Source: Geodermatophilus telluris (GTDB lineage: Bacteria; Actinomycetota; Actinomycetes; Mycobacteriales; Geodermatophilaceae). From it: DNA of 64,000 bases. The translations under genes were made by a program, and so were the position numbers. Where the stretch lies: positions 186,001 through 250,000 of the forward strand of contig NZ_FMZF01000007.1 of the NCBI RefSeq assembly GCF_900102745.1, given 5' to 3'. Each line of letters opens with the position of its first letter. The stretch's first letter is position 1. Shown piece by piece: positions 8,532 through 16,843 of the stretch. Below the pieces are notes generated by a model. The model was given only the letters and a program-made list of their open reading frames with translations. It was not told the origin of the DNA and searched no databases.

Positions 8532-9479
8532 TCAGCCGACCCGGGCGGCGAGGCCGGTCAGCCGGCCGACCAGGAACTCGACGGCGGCCGCGCTGTCCAC
8601 GGTCTCGGCGACGTCGACCGCGGTGGGGGAGTCCGACACCGCGCGCCGGTCCACCAGCGTCTGCCCGCGCCCGGCGCCGCGGGTGGTGTCGACGACGACG
8701 TCGCGGCGCACCGTGCCCAGCGTCCCGGGGACGATCGCCTCGGTGAGCGCGAGGGCGTCGTGGACCACGACGCCGGTCGTGCCGGACGAGCCGCGCGCCC
8801 GGTCGAGGTACTGCTGCAGGATCGCCGCCGCGCTCGCCCCGACCGGCCCCGCAGCGGCGAAGCGGGCGACCCCCTCCTCGCCGAGCACCGTGGGCAGCGT
8901 GACGTCGAGACCGACGAGCACCGTGGGCACCGTCGAGCCCAGCACCCGCGCGGCGGCCTCCGGGTCGGCCCACACGTTGAACTCCGCGGCCGCCGTCACG
9001 TTGCCGCCGCGCCCGGCCGAGCCGCCCATCAGCACCAGCCGGCCGATCCGCTCCGCCGCCTCCGGGTAGGTGGCCAGCAGCAGCGCGACGTTCGTCCACG
9101 GCCCGATGGCGGCCACGGTCACCGGCTCGTCGGACGACAGCAGCAGCTCGGCCAGCGCCACCACCGCCGGGCGGGGGTCGACGGCGGCCGGCGACGGCGG
9201 CAGCTGCACCCCGCCCAGGCCCGCCGCACCGTGCACGTGCCCGGCGCGCTCGGGCTGCGGGTACACCAGCGACTCGGCGGCGCCGGCGGCCACCGGGACG
9301 TCGGAGCGGCCGGCCAGGTGCAGCACCCGCAGCGCGTTGTCCGTCGTCTGCGGCAGCTCCACGTTGCCGTGCACGGTGGTGACCAGCCGCAGGTCCACCT
9401 CGGGGCTGCCCAGCGCCAGCAGGATGGCCAGCGCGTCGTCGATGCCGGGGTCGGTGTCGATCACCAGGGGTCGGGGCAC
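8532..9479 (-). CDS. Nucleoside hydrolase (IunH/Rih family)
   Basis: 315 residues. VIDTDPGIDDALAILLAL near the N terminus is the family's Asp-rich calcium site. EFNVWADPEAAARVL and VVHDALAL supply the remaining substrate and metal contacts. The enzyme hydrolyses N-ribosides to ribose and base; base preference cannot be predicted. Start is GTG 9477-9479, directly before PRPLVIDTDPG. It is divergent from the ATP-grasp gene with about 39 bp between starts, so the promoters must overlap. It could supply purine bases to the urate pathway encoded 40 kb away, but this is speculation. Confidence 0.9.
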   Translation of the reverse strand: MPRPLVIDTDPGIDDALAILLALGSPEVDLRLVTTVHGNVELPQTTDNALRVLHLAGRSDVPVAAGAAESLVYPQPERAGHVHGAAGLGGVQLPPSPAAVDPRPAVVALAELLLSSDEPVTVAAIGPWTNVALLLATYPEAAERIGRLVLMGGSAGRGGNVTAAAEFNVWADPEAAARVLGSTVPTVLVGLDVTLPTVLGEEGVARFAAAGPVGASAAAILQQYLDRARGSSGTTGVVVHDALALTEAIVPGTLGTVRRDVVVDTTRGAGRGQTLVDRRAVSDSPTAVDVAETVDSAAAVEFLVGRLTGLAARVG

Positions 9480-9518
9480 GCCGTCATCCCAGCAGATGCC
9501 GTCGGGCAGGATCGGCGC

Positions 9519-10433
9519 GTGCCCGACGTGCTCCTCGCCAGCTGCGCCCCCGCTCTCGGGGAGGACGAGGACGAGCCGCTGCTGGTGGCCGCGCTCGCCG
9601 CCGAGGGCCTGACCGCCGAGGCCGCCGACTGGGCCGACGACGGCGTCGACTGGGGTGCCGCGCGGGCGGTCGTGGTCCGCTCGACCTGGGACTACGCGCC
9701 GCGCCGGGAGGAGTTCCTGGCCTGGGCGCGCCGCGTCGAGACGGTCACCGCGCTGCACAACCCCGTCGGCGTGCTCACCTGGAACACCGACAAGCGCTAC
9801 CTGCGCGAGCTGGCCGCCGCCGGGGTGCCCGTCGTCCCCACCGCGTGGGCGGAGCGGCCCGCCGAGGTGCCCGCGGCGCTGGACCGCTGGTCCGGCGACG
9901 TCGTGGTCAAGCCGGCGGTCTCCGCCGGCGCCCGCGACACCGCCCGCTTCGGCCCGGCGGAGCGGGTGGCGGCCACCGCGCTGGCCGAGCAGGTGCTGGC
10001 GAGCGGCCGGGCGGTGATGGTGCAGCCCTACCTCGACCGGCTCGACGCCGAGGGCGAGACCGGGCTGGTCTACGTCGACGGGCGGTTCGGCCACGCCTTC
10101 GGCAAGGGGGCGCTGCTCGCCGGGGCGGCGCTGGGCCCCGGGCTCTACGCCGAGGAGGAGATCACCCGCCGCACCGCGACCCCCGGGCAGCGCGCGCTCG
10201 GCGACCGGGCGCTCGCGTGGGTGGCCGCGCGCGCCGGTGGTGCCCCGCTCTACGCCCGGGTCGACCTGGTGCCCGGACCCGACGGCGACCCGCAGGTCAT
10301 CGAGGTGGAGCTCACCGAGCCCAGCCTGTTCCTCACCACCGACGACCGGGCCGCCGCGCGGCTGGCCGCCGCGGTCAGTGCCCGGCTCGGTCCCCCTCCC
10401 GCGCCTCGGCCCGGCGCCGGGGCAGCGCGGTGA
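9519..10433 (+). CDS. ATP-grasp domain ligase, DcsG-like
   Basis: 304 residues from GTG 9519. VVVRSTWDYAPRREEFLAWA and NPVGVLTWNTDKRYLRELAA match the N-terminal part of ATP-grasp proteins related to the cycloserine-biosynthesis ligase DcsG. DVVVKPAVSAGARDTARF, MVQPYLDRLDAEGETGLVYV and QVIEVELTEPSLFL form the ATP-grasp core and metal site. It should join a carboxylate to an amine at the cost of ATP; the substrates are unknown. No other cycloserine genes are present. Its last 59 bp overlap the end of the convergent permease gene. Confidence 0.82.
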   Translation: MPDVLLASCAPALGEDEDEPLLVAALAAEGLTAEAADWADDGVDWGAARAVVVRSTWDYAPRREEFLAWARRVETVTALHNPVGVLTWNTDKRYLRELAAAGVPVVPTAWAERPAEVPAALDRWSGDVVVKPAVSAGARDTARFGPAERVAATALAEQVLASGRAVMVQPYLDRLDAEGETGLVYVDGRFGHAFGKGALLAGAALGPGLYAEEEITRRTATPGQRALGDRALAWVAARAGGAPLYARVDLVPGPDGDPQVIEVELTEPSLFLTTDDRAAARLAAAVSARLGPPPAPRPGAGAAR

Positions 10434-11730
10434 CCAGGTAGAGCAGCACGCCCACGGCGAGCAGCACCCCGGCCAGGGCCCAGGTGCGGGCCTCCTGCTG
10501 CCACAGCAGCAGCAGGCACGAGGCGATGCCCAGCACCGGGACCACGGCCGGCACGCGGAAGTGGTCGCCCTCCACCCGGTCGCGGCGCAGCACCAGGACC
10601 GCGGCGTTGGTGCTGAGGAAGACGAACAGCAGCAGGAGCACCACCGTGCTGGCGAGCGTGGCCAGGTCGCCGACCAGGGTGAGGGCCATCGCCACCACCG
10701 TGGTCACCGCGATGGCCACCCACGGCGTGCGCCGCCGCGGCAGCACCCGGCCGAGGACGGCGGGCAGCAGGTGCTGCTCGGCCAGCCCGTAGGCCATCCG
10801 GCTGGCCATGATCATGGTGAGCAGGGCGCCGTTGGCGACCGCGACGAGGGCGACCAGGCTGAACAGCCAGTCGGGGACGCCGGCGTCGGCGGCGCGGACG
10901 ACCTCCAGCAGCGGCCCGCTCGAGCCGGCCAGCTCCTCCGGCGGCAGGACGACGGCCGCGGCCAGGCCCACCAGCACGTACACCGCGCCCGCGGTGAGCA
11001 GCGCGCCGAACAGCGCCCGCGGGTAGACCCGCCGCACGTCGCGCACCTCCTCGGCGACGTTGGCCGAGGTCTCGAACCCGACGAAGGAGTAGTAGGCCAG
11101 CAGCGCCGCCGCGAGCACCGCCGTCCCCGCCGACACCCCCGGCGGGAACTCCAGCGCCCGGCCGGGGTCGCCGTCGCCGCGGCCCAGCACCACGGCGCCG
11201 AGGACGACGACGAGCACCAGCCCCGAGGTCTCCACCAGCGTCATCACCAGGTTGGCGCGCAGCGACTCCTGGATGCCGCGGGCGTTGAGCAGCGCCACGG
11301 CCAGCAGGAACACCAGCGCGGCCGGGGCGGCGGGCACGTCCAGGAACACGCCGAGGTAGTCGCCGGCGAAGGCCAGCGCGAGGCCCGCGGCGCTGGTCAC
11401 CCCCGCGGCGAGCATGCAGAAGCCCACCAGGAAGGCGACCACCGGCGAGCGGAACGCCCGCTCGGCGAACACCGCCGAGCCACCCGCCCGCGGGTACTTG
11501 GTGACCAGCTCCGCGTAGCTGCCCGCCGTCAGCAGGGCCAGCACCAGCGCACCCAGCAGCGGCACCCAGATGGCGCCGCCGACCTCCCCGGCCACCTCGC
11601 CGACGAGCGCGTAGACGCCCGCGCCCAGCACGTCGCCGAGGATGAAGAGGAACAGCAGCGGGCCGGTGACGGCGCGGCGCAGCTTGGTGTCGGACGCGGC
11701 CGGGGCGGTGTCCGTGGGCGGGGAGGTCAC
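10375..11730 (-). CDS. APC superfamily amino acid permease
   Basis: 451 residues with about 12 hydrophobic segments, beginning after a short polar N terminus. LGDVLGAGVYALVGEVAGEV is the conserved unwound first helix of APC transporters. YYSFVGFETSANVAEEVRDV is their helix 6 with the following cytoplasmic motif. It probably imports amino acids or a related metabolite by proton symport. Start is GTG 11728-11730. The 3' end overlaps the convergent ATP-grasp gene by 59 bp, so transcripts would be antisense to each other. Confidence 0.88.
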   Translation of the reverse strand: MTSPPTDTAPAASDTKLRRAVTGPLLFLFILGDVLGAGVYALVGEVAGEVGGAIWVPLLGALVLALLTAGSYAELVTKYPRAGGSAVFAERAFRSPVVAFLVGFCMLAAGVTSAAGLALAFAGDYLGVFLDVPAAPAALVFLLAVALLNARGIQESLRANLVMTLVETSGLVLVVVLGAVVLGRGDGDPGRALEFPPGVSAGTAVLAAALLAYYSFVGFETSANVAEEVRDVRRVYPRALFGALLTAGAVYVLVGLAAAVVLPPEELAGSSGPLLEVVRAADAGVPDWLFSLVALVAVANGALLTMIMASRMAYGLAEQHLLPAVLGRVLPRRRTPWVAIAVTTVVAMALTLVGDLATLASTVVLLLLFVFLSTNAAVLVLRRDRVEGDHFRVPAVVPVLGIASCLLLLWQQEARTWALAGVLLAVGVLLYLVTALPRRRAEAREGDRAGH

Positions 11731-12046
11731 CCACCCGAGTCTGGGTGGGCCCGGAACCACCCGCCAACCGGGACGCCGTGGCACGCGACACGCGGCGCGC
11801 CGGGGCGTGTCCCGGGGTGACCGGAGGCCTCCCCGGCGGCTCCCGAGCGTGCGGGCCACCGGCTTGTCGACAAGTGCTCGGCGGCAGCGCCGGGTCGCCG
11901 AACCGCAGGTCAGAGGCTCGCAACGGTTGCGTCACGGGGCCGGTGCGCGGTGTCGTGAACGGCCGTTCAGGGGCGCCGTCGTCCCTACCGTTCACCTCGT
12001 CCGCGGCACCTTCCCCGGCCGCGGACACAGACCCCAGGAGGACGGC
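11731..12046. promoter_or_regulatory. 316-bp intergenic region with inverted repeats
   Basis: Region between the divergent permease and Pro-rich gene; no gene is seen. A perfect 14-bp palindrome TGAACGGCCGTTCA occupies 11956-11969, and a further half-site CCGTTCAC lies at 11988-11995. CCCACCC/GGGTGGG arms with a 6-base loop lie at 11730-11749, at the permease start. An AGGAGG ribosome-binding site precedes the ATG at 12047. A repressor operator for the Pro-rich gene is inferred. Confidence 0.5.
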
Positions 12047-12817
12047 ATGGCGATCGACAGGGCAGCTGCTCCGTCGTCGGCGACCCTGCCGGACGACCTG
12101 ACGGCGGTCGGCCTCGCCGGCCTGCTCGACCTGCTCGAGCGGGCCGACGCGCTGCCCCGCCGGCCGCGCCCGCGCCGGGCGGTGGCCACCCGCTCGCCCG
12201 GCGCGCCGCGCACGCTGCGGCCGCTGCCGGTGGCCCGCCCGGTGCCGGTCCCGCGGCCCCGCCCGGCGCCGCCCGTGACGAGCGCGCCCGCGTCCGCGCC
12301 GGTGCCCGCGCCGGCCGGTTCGCGGCTGCGTGCCCGGCTGCGGGCCGCGACCCGGCGCCTGGCGCTGTGGGGCGCCGGCCCCGGAGCGGCGCACGCCGCG
12401 TGGCCGACGGCGCCGGTCGTGGTGCCCCCGCCGCGGCCCAACCCGCTGCGCCGCCTCGCGTCGTGGGGCGCCGGCCCCGGTGGCGCGCACCTGGCCTGGG
12501 GCCGGCCCGCCCCGGCCCGCCCGGCGGCCTCCGGCCCGGTCGTGCTCACCGAGCTGCCCAGCACCCCCACGGTCCAGCCCGCGGCGTCTTCCCCCGCCGC
12601 GGCGCTCCCTCCGGCCGGGACACCCCGGCCGGTCCCCCCGCACCGCCCCGGCGGGACCGGCCCCGGGCTGGCCCCGGCCGGCTGGCCCGCCCGCCCGGCG
12701 GTGCTCCGGAGCGGGACCGGCCCACCCGGCCGGTCCGGCTCGGCGCGGGCCCGGGGCGACCCGGTGCCCGGCACGGCCCGGGGCTCGCCCCGGCCGCCGC
12801 CACCGGCTCCCGACTGA
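12047..12817 (+). CDS. Pro/Ala/Arg-rich protein with internal repeat, unknown function
   Basis: 256 residues; ATG 12047 is well supported by AGGAGG nine bases upstream. A short ordered N terminus (DDLTAVGLAGLLDLLERADA) is followed by a disordered, Pro- and Arg-rich remainder. Two copies of a motif are visible, RRLALWGAGPGAAHAAW and RRLASWGAGPGGAHLAW, about 40 residues apart. No signal peptide or transmembrane segment. I do not recognise a family. The extreme basic, proline-rich composition would fit a nucleic-acid- or surface-associated protein, but there is no direct evidence. Upstream DNA carries a putative operator. Confidence 0.6.
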   Translation: MAIDRAAAPSSATLPDDLTAVGLAGLLDLLERADALPRRPRPRRAVATRSPGAPRTLRPLPVARPVPVPRPRPAPPVTSAPASAPVPAPAGSRLRARLRAATRRLALWGAGPGAAHAAWPTAPVVVPPPRPNPLRRLASWGAGPGGAHLAWGRPAPARPAASGPVVLTELPSTPTVQPAASSPAAALPPAGTPRPVPPHRPGGTGPGLAPAGWPARPAVLRSGTGPPGRSGSARARGDPVPGTARGSPRPPPPAPD

Positions 12818-12999
12818 CCCGCAGCGCGCCCCCTCCCCGGGGACGCCGTCCCAGCCCTCGCCCGACGAGGACGACGGGCCCGGCCACCACTTCCCCCCTG
12901 GGTGGCCGGGACCGCCGGACCGGTCGCGCACCGCTCCCCCCGGCCCCCGTGGCCGCCCCCTGGCCCTCCTCCGCGGCACCGCCGCCGACCGACCGCACC

Positions 13000-13210
13000 G
13001 CACGACCGCTCCCGCCTCGACCCACCGCCGGCTGCTCCTCCCCGGACAGCGCGCGGACCCTCCCGGGAGGCGCGGACGACCGCTGCGGCGCGCGGCCGCC
13101 GGCAGCCCCGCACCGACAGACCACGGCGCACGACCGCTCCCGCCTCGACCCACCGCCGGCTGCTCCTCCCCGGACAGCGCGCGGACCCTCCCGGGAGGCG
13201 CAGACGACCG
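13000..13210 (+). repeat. 83-bp direct repeat, two copies, period 128 bp
   Basis: Positions 13000-13082 and 13128-13210 match with a single visible mismatch (g versus a near the 3' end). Each copy begins GCACGACCGCTCCCGCC and ends near GGAGGCGC. The offset, 128, is not a multiple of three, so the copies fall in different frames. This argues against a coding repeat. Confidence 0.85.
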
Positions 13211-13473
13211 CCACCGCGCCCCGCCGAGCGAAAGCCGCGAAGGAGGCGACCCCCAGGCACCCGCCGGTGCCCGGGCGGACGTCCCCCCGTCCCCCGGGTC
13301 TCTGACCGGCCGGACCTGGCCGGGACGGGCGCCCGACGGCCGGCCCCGGCCCCTCGCGGGCCGGACCGGTGGAGACGTGCGGCGCACCCGGCCGCGGTCC
13401 GCCAGGCCCGGCGCCGTCGAGCAGCGGCCAGGACGGCAGCCCCGCCCCGCGGGCGCCGCGCGTCACGGCCGAC

Positions 13474-13537
13474 GACGGGCGCCCTCCCCGACCCCCACCC
13501 GGCAGCGCCGCCGGGACGGCCGGGGAGGGCGCCCGTC
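13474..13537 (+). terminator. Large nested hairpin (17-bp perfect stem)
   Basis: Arm GACGGGCGCCCTCCCCG at 13474-13490 pairs exactly with CGGGGAGGGCGCCCGTC at 13521-13537. The 30-base loop holds a second stem, CCCGGC with GCCGGG. There is no U tract, so it could be a terminator, an mRNA-stabilising structure or a DNA cruciform. It sits about 120 bp before the protease start. Confidence 0.55.
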
Positions 13538-13655
13538 CGGCGTCACCGGACCGGAAAACACCGGAACCCGGGGGTTGCGCATCTCGTCCGTGTGCGGTTC
13601 GTTGCTCTCCGGAGGCACGCCAACGGCGGTGTGGCCTCACGACGAGGGGACGAGG

Positions 13656-14531
13656 ATGCACGCACGCACGAAGGCGGTGCTGGCCGGCACCGCTGCGCTG
13701 CTCACGGTGGGACTGGTCGCGCCGGCACCGGCCGGCGCGGTCACCGGGGGGATCGAGGACCGCGGCAACACCTACGCCAACGTGGGGATGCTGGCCTTCT
13801 ACGACGACGGCGGCCGCTACCGCTGCTCGGGCACGCTGGTCTCGCCGACCGTGGTGGTCACCGCGGCGCACTGCACGGCCGGCACCGAGGGCGACACGAT
13901 CGTCTCCTTCGACCCGGTCATCGACGAGGCACCGCCGTCGGACCTGCCCGTCGCGGGGGACACCGCCGCGGGCTACGGGCCGGCCGACGAGCTCCCCGCG
14001 GGCTGGCACCGCGGCACCGCGCACACGCACCCGCGGTACTCCGACTTCACCGACCAGGCCAACTGGAACGACGTCGGCGTCGTCGTCCTGGACGAGGCCG
14101 TGGCCGGCATCGCGCCGGCGCAGCTGGCCGCGCCGAACGAGCTGGACCGCTACGCGCAGCCCCGGCTGAACCACACGGCGTTCCGCGTCGTCGGCTACGG
14201 CACCGAGGTGCGCCAGGCCGACTCCGGCCCGCAGAAGCCGACGCCGATGAGCTACCCGATCCTGCGCCGCTACACCGACGTCGTGGGTCAGAAGCTGACC
14301 CCGCAGATCCTGCAGGTCAACGGCAACGAGCACGACGTCCGCGCCGGCGGCGGCACCTGCTTCGGCGACTCCGGTGGCCCGTCCTTCGCGCCCGACTCGG
14401 GCCACCTGGTCACCGTCACCAGCTACGGCTACACGTCCAACTGCCGTTACATCGACGGCCTGCAGCGCGTGGACGTCCCCGTCGTGCAGAGCTGGCTGGC
14501 GACCTTCGGGGTGACCCCCGCGGCGGGCTGA
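13656..14531 (+). CDS. Secreted trypsin-like (S1) serine protease
   Basis: 291 residues, ATG 13656 with a GAGGGGACGAGG ribosome-binding region. A signal peptide (MHARTKAVLAGTAALLTVGL then VAPAPAGA) ends near residue 28, followed by VTGGIEDRGN, which resembles the mature N terminus of S1 proteases. The triad is visible as His72 in VTAAHC, Asp139 in NWNDVGVVVL and Ser239 in CFGDSGGPSF. Cys pairs at RCSG/AHC and GTCFGDS/SNCRY suggest extracellular disulfides. It should degrade protein outside the cell. A strong terminator follows. Confidence 0.93.
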   Translation: MHARTKAVLAGTAALLTVGLVAPAPAGAVTGGIEDRGNTYANVGMLAFYDDGGRYRCSGTLVSPTVVVTAAHCTAGTEGDTIVSFDPVIDEAPPSDLPVAGDTAAGYGPADELPAGWHRGTAHTHPRYSDFTDQANWNDVGVVVLDEAVAGIAPAQLAAPNELDRYAQPRLNHTAFRVVGYGTEVRQADSGPQKPTPMSYPILRRYTDVVGQKLTPQILQVNGNEHDVRAGGGTCFGDSGGPSFAPDSGHLVTVTSYGYTSNCRYIDGLQRVDVPVVQSWLATFGVTPAAG

Positions 14532-14544
14532 CCCCCGCACACCA

Positions 14545-14580
14545 GGGAGCCCCGGTCCGTACCCGCGGACCGGGGCTCCC
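14545..14580 (+). terminator. Intrinsic-type terminator after the protease gene
   Basis: Stem GGGAGCCCCGGTCCG (14545-14559) pairs perfectly with CGGACCGGGGCTCCC (14566-14580) around the loop TACCCG. It begins 13 bases after the protease stop. There is no long U tract, as is usual in high-GC actinobacteria. Confidence 0.85.
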
Positions 14581-14689
14581 GTGCGTCCCGGACGGTGTCG
14601 TCTCGCCCACACCGGTTGGAGGGGCGCGCCCCGACGTGAGAGAAAGGACGGCGGACCGCCCGCCGACCGCACCGAATGGAACCGCCCCT

Positions 14690-16774
14690 GTGACCCTGCC
14701 CGAGCAGCGTCCGGGGTCCCCGGGCGGAGCGCCGCCCCGCCCGCTGTCCCCGCTGTCCGACGACCCCGAGGTCAGCCGGCTGCGCTTCGAGCTGGCCATC
14801 GACGCGGCCGGCATCGGCAGCTTCGACTGGGACCTGGTCACCGGCCGGCTGACGTGGGACGAGCAGCTGCTCGCGCTCTTCGGCTTCGAGGAGGGCGAGT
14901 TCGGCGAGACGATCGACGCCTTCGCCGCCCGGCTGCACCCCGACGACCGCGAGCGCACCCTGCAGGCGCTGCAGGGCGCCATCGACACCTGCGGCGACTA
15001 CGCCGCGGAGTTCCGCGCGGTACTGCCCTCGGGCGAGATCCGCTGGATCGAGGGCCGCGGGCGCGCGCTCACCGACGCCTCCGGCGTCGCCGTGCGGCTG
15101 CTCGGGGCCGGTATCGACACCACCCGGGTCCGCGAGGGCGAGGCACGCGTCTCGCGGGTGCTGGAGACCATGCGGTCGGCGTTCTTCGCCCTCGACCGCC
15201 GGTGGCGGTTCACCTACGTCAACGCCGAGGCCGAGCGGGTGCTGCACCGCTCCCGCGAGGAGCTGCTCGGCGGGGTCATCTGGGAGCTGTTCCCGGCCGC
15301 CGTCGGCAGCGACTTCGAGACCCACTACCGCGCCGCGGCGGAGGCCGGGGAGGAGCGGGTCTTCGAGGCGCACTACCCGCCGCCGCTGGACGCCTGGTAC
15401 GAGGTGCGCGCGTGGCCGGGCCCCGACGGGCTGTCGGTGTACTTCCTCGACGTCACCGAGCGGCGGGCCGCCGAGCAGCAGGCCCGGGACAGCGCCGCGC
15501 GGCTGGCCCTGGTGGCCGAGGTCAGCGCGCTCATGTCGACCGCCCTCGGCTCGTCCACCGCCGAGGAGCGGGCGCTGCAGCGGGTCGCCCGGGCGGTGGT
15601 CCCGGTGCTCGGCGACTGGGTGGTCCTCACCCTCTCCGACGCCGTGGACGGCCGGATGCGCGACGTCGCCTCGTGGCACCGGGACCCGGCGCTGCGGACG
15701 ACCACCGCCACCTACGCCGGCCTGCGGCTGGCCTCGGTCGCGCCCGACGCCCCCGTGCTGCAGGCGCTGGAGTCCGGCCGGCTGCTCACCGTCGACGACG
15801 TGCAGGCGGTCGTGCGGCCGACGCTGCCCGAGGGCGAGGTGCGCGACGTCTTCGACGTGCTGGCGCCGCGCTCGGCGGTGACGCTGCCGCTGCTCGCCCG
15901 CGGGCGGACGCTGGGCGCGCTGAGCGTCTACCGCGGCAGCGACCGCCCGGCCGCCGACGCCGAGGACGTCCGCGCCGCCCGGGAGGTCGCCGACCGCGTG
16001 GCGCTCGGGCTGGACAACGCCCGGCTGTTCGACCAGCAGCGCCGGCTGGCCGAGGCGCTGCAGCGCAGCATGCTGACCGCGCCGCCGCAGCCCGACCACG
16101 CCGAGATCGTCGTCCGCTACCAGCCGGCCGTGCAGGCGGCCCAGGTCGGCGGCGACTGGTACGACGCGTTCCTGCAGCCCGACGGCGCCACGGTCCTGGT
16201 CATCGGCGACGTCGTCGGCCACGACACCGAGGCCGCCGCCACGATGGGCCAGCTGCGCGGGATGCTGCGCGGGATCGCCCACCGCGGCGACCACCCGCCC
16301 GACGCGGTGCTGACCGAGCTCGACGCCGCCGTCGACGGGCTCGGCCTGCACTCGATGGCCACCGCGGTGGTGGCCCGGGTGGAGCAGACGCCGGAGCAGC
16401 GCGCCGCCGGCCGCACCACGCTGCGCTGGTCGAACGCCGGCCACCCGCCGCCGCTGCTGCTCACGCCCTCGGGGGAGGTGCGCACGCTCGGCACCGAGCG
16501 CGGGGAGCTGATGCTCGGCGTCGACCCCGGCGCGCGGCGGTCGTCCTCGGCGGTGGAGGTCGCCCGCGGCTCGACGCTGCTGCTCTACACCGACGGGCTG
16601 GTCGAGGGTCGCGACCTGCTGCTCGACGAGGGCATCGAGCTGCTGCGGACGGCGCTGGCGCAGCTCGCGGACCTGCCGCTGGAGCGGCTGTGCGACGCGC
16701 TGGTCACCCGGCTGCGCCCCGAGGGCCTCCAGGACGACGTCGCCCTGGTCGCCATCCGCCTGCACGCCCAATAG
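14690..16774 (+). CDS. PAS-PAS-GAF-PP2C (RsbU/SpoIIE-type) phosphatase
   Basis: 694 residues from GTG 14690. PAS 1 (about 30-150; AIDAAGIGSFDWDLVTGRLT) and PAS 2 (about 160-265; ALDRRWRFTYVNAEAERVLH) precede a GAF domain (about 285-450) and a SpoIIE-type PP2C phosphatase (about 455-694). The metal-binding Asp residues are present in GGDWYD (487-492), VIGDVVGHD, LLLYTDGLVEGR and LQDDVALVA. Such proteins dephosphorylate STAS anti-anti-sigma factors when the sensors fire. It faces a convergent RsbW-like kinase gene, a likely functional partner. No STAS gene lies beside it. Confidence 0.92.
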   Translation: MTLPEQRPGSPGGAPPRPLSPLSDDPEVSRLRFELAIDAAGIGSFDWDLVTGRLTWDEQLLALFGFEEGEFGETIDAFAARLHPDDRERTLQALQGAIDTCGDYAAEFRAVLPSGEIRWIEGRGRALTDASGVAVRLLGAGIDTTRVREGEARVSRVLETMRSAFFALDRRWRFTYVNAEAERVLHRSREELLGGVIWELFPAAVGSDFETHYRAAAEAGEERVFEAHYPPPLDAWYEVRAWPGPDGLSVYFLDVTERRAAEQQARDSAARLALVAEVSALMSTALGSSTAEERALQRVARAVVPVLGDWVVLTLSDAVDGRMRDVASWHRDPALRTTTATYAGLRLASVAPDAPVLQALESGRLLTVDDVQAVVRPTLPEGEVRDVFDVLAPRSAVTLPLLARGRTLGALSVYRGSDRPAADAEDVRAAREVADRVALGLDNARLFDQQRRLAEALQRSMLTAPPQPDHAEIVVRYQPAVQAAQVGGDWYDAFLQPDGATVLVIGDVVGHDTEAAATMGQLRGMLRGIAHRGDHPPDAVLTELDAAVDGLGLHSMATAVVARVEQTPEQRAAGRTTLRWSNAGHPPPLLLTPSGEVRTLGTERGELMLGVDPGARRSSSAVEVARGSTLLLYTDGLVEGRDLLLDEGIELLRTALAQLADLPLERLCDALVTRLRPEGLQDDVALVAIRLHAQ

Positions 16775-16836
16775 AAGGACCTCCCTGCCCCCCACCGCTC
16801 GCACGCTCGCGGCGGGCCCCTGCAGGGAGGCCGTTC
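16775..16836 (-). repeat. Dispersed hairpin repeat, copy B
   Basis: Begins immediately after the TAG of the PP2C gene as AAGGACCTCCCTGC and ends GCAGGGAGGCCGTT. The arms pair apart from one bulged A. Compared with copy A, the base pairs near the loop have changed on both sides (CTGC/GCAG versus CCGC/GCGG). It lies between convergent genes and may act as a terminator. Confidence 0.8.
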
Positions 16837-16843
16837 CAGCACC

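Larger units (their letters stand above)
12818..13655. other. 840-bp gene-poor stretch upstream of the protease
   Basis: Several frames are open here only because stop codons are rare in this base composition. None has a recognisable domain or a consistent ribosome-binding site. The stretch holds a long direct repeat (13000-13082 and 13128-13210), a nested hairpin (13474-13537) and presumably the protease promoter just upstream of 13656. It may contain a decayed extension of the Pro-rich gene. Confidence 0.5.

Noticed and set aside
10250-13387. A 1045-codon minus-strand open frame across the permease and Pro-rich gene
   Set aside because: It is out of frame with the permease, which has clear APC motifs, and contains only Arg/Gly-rich filler.
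12902-14689. Upstream extension of the PP2C protein frame through the protease gene
   Set aside because: The frame overlaps the protease gene, has no domain before 14690, and a strong terminator lies between.
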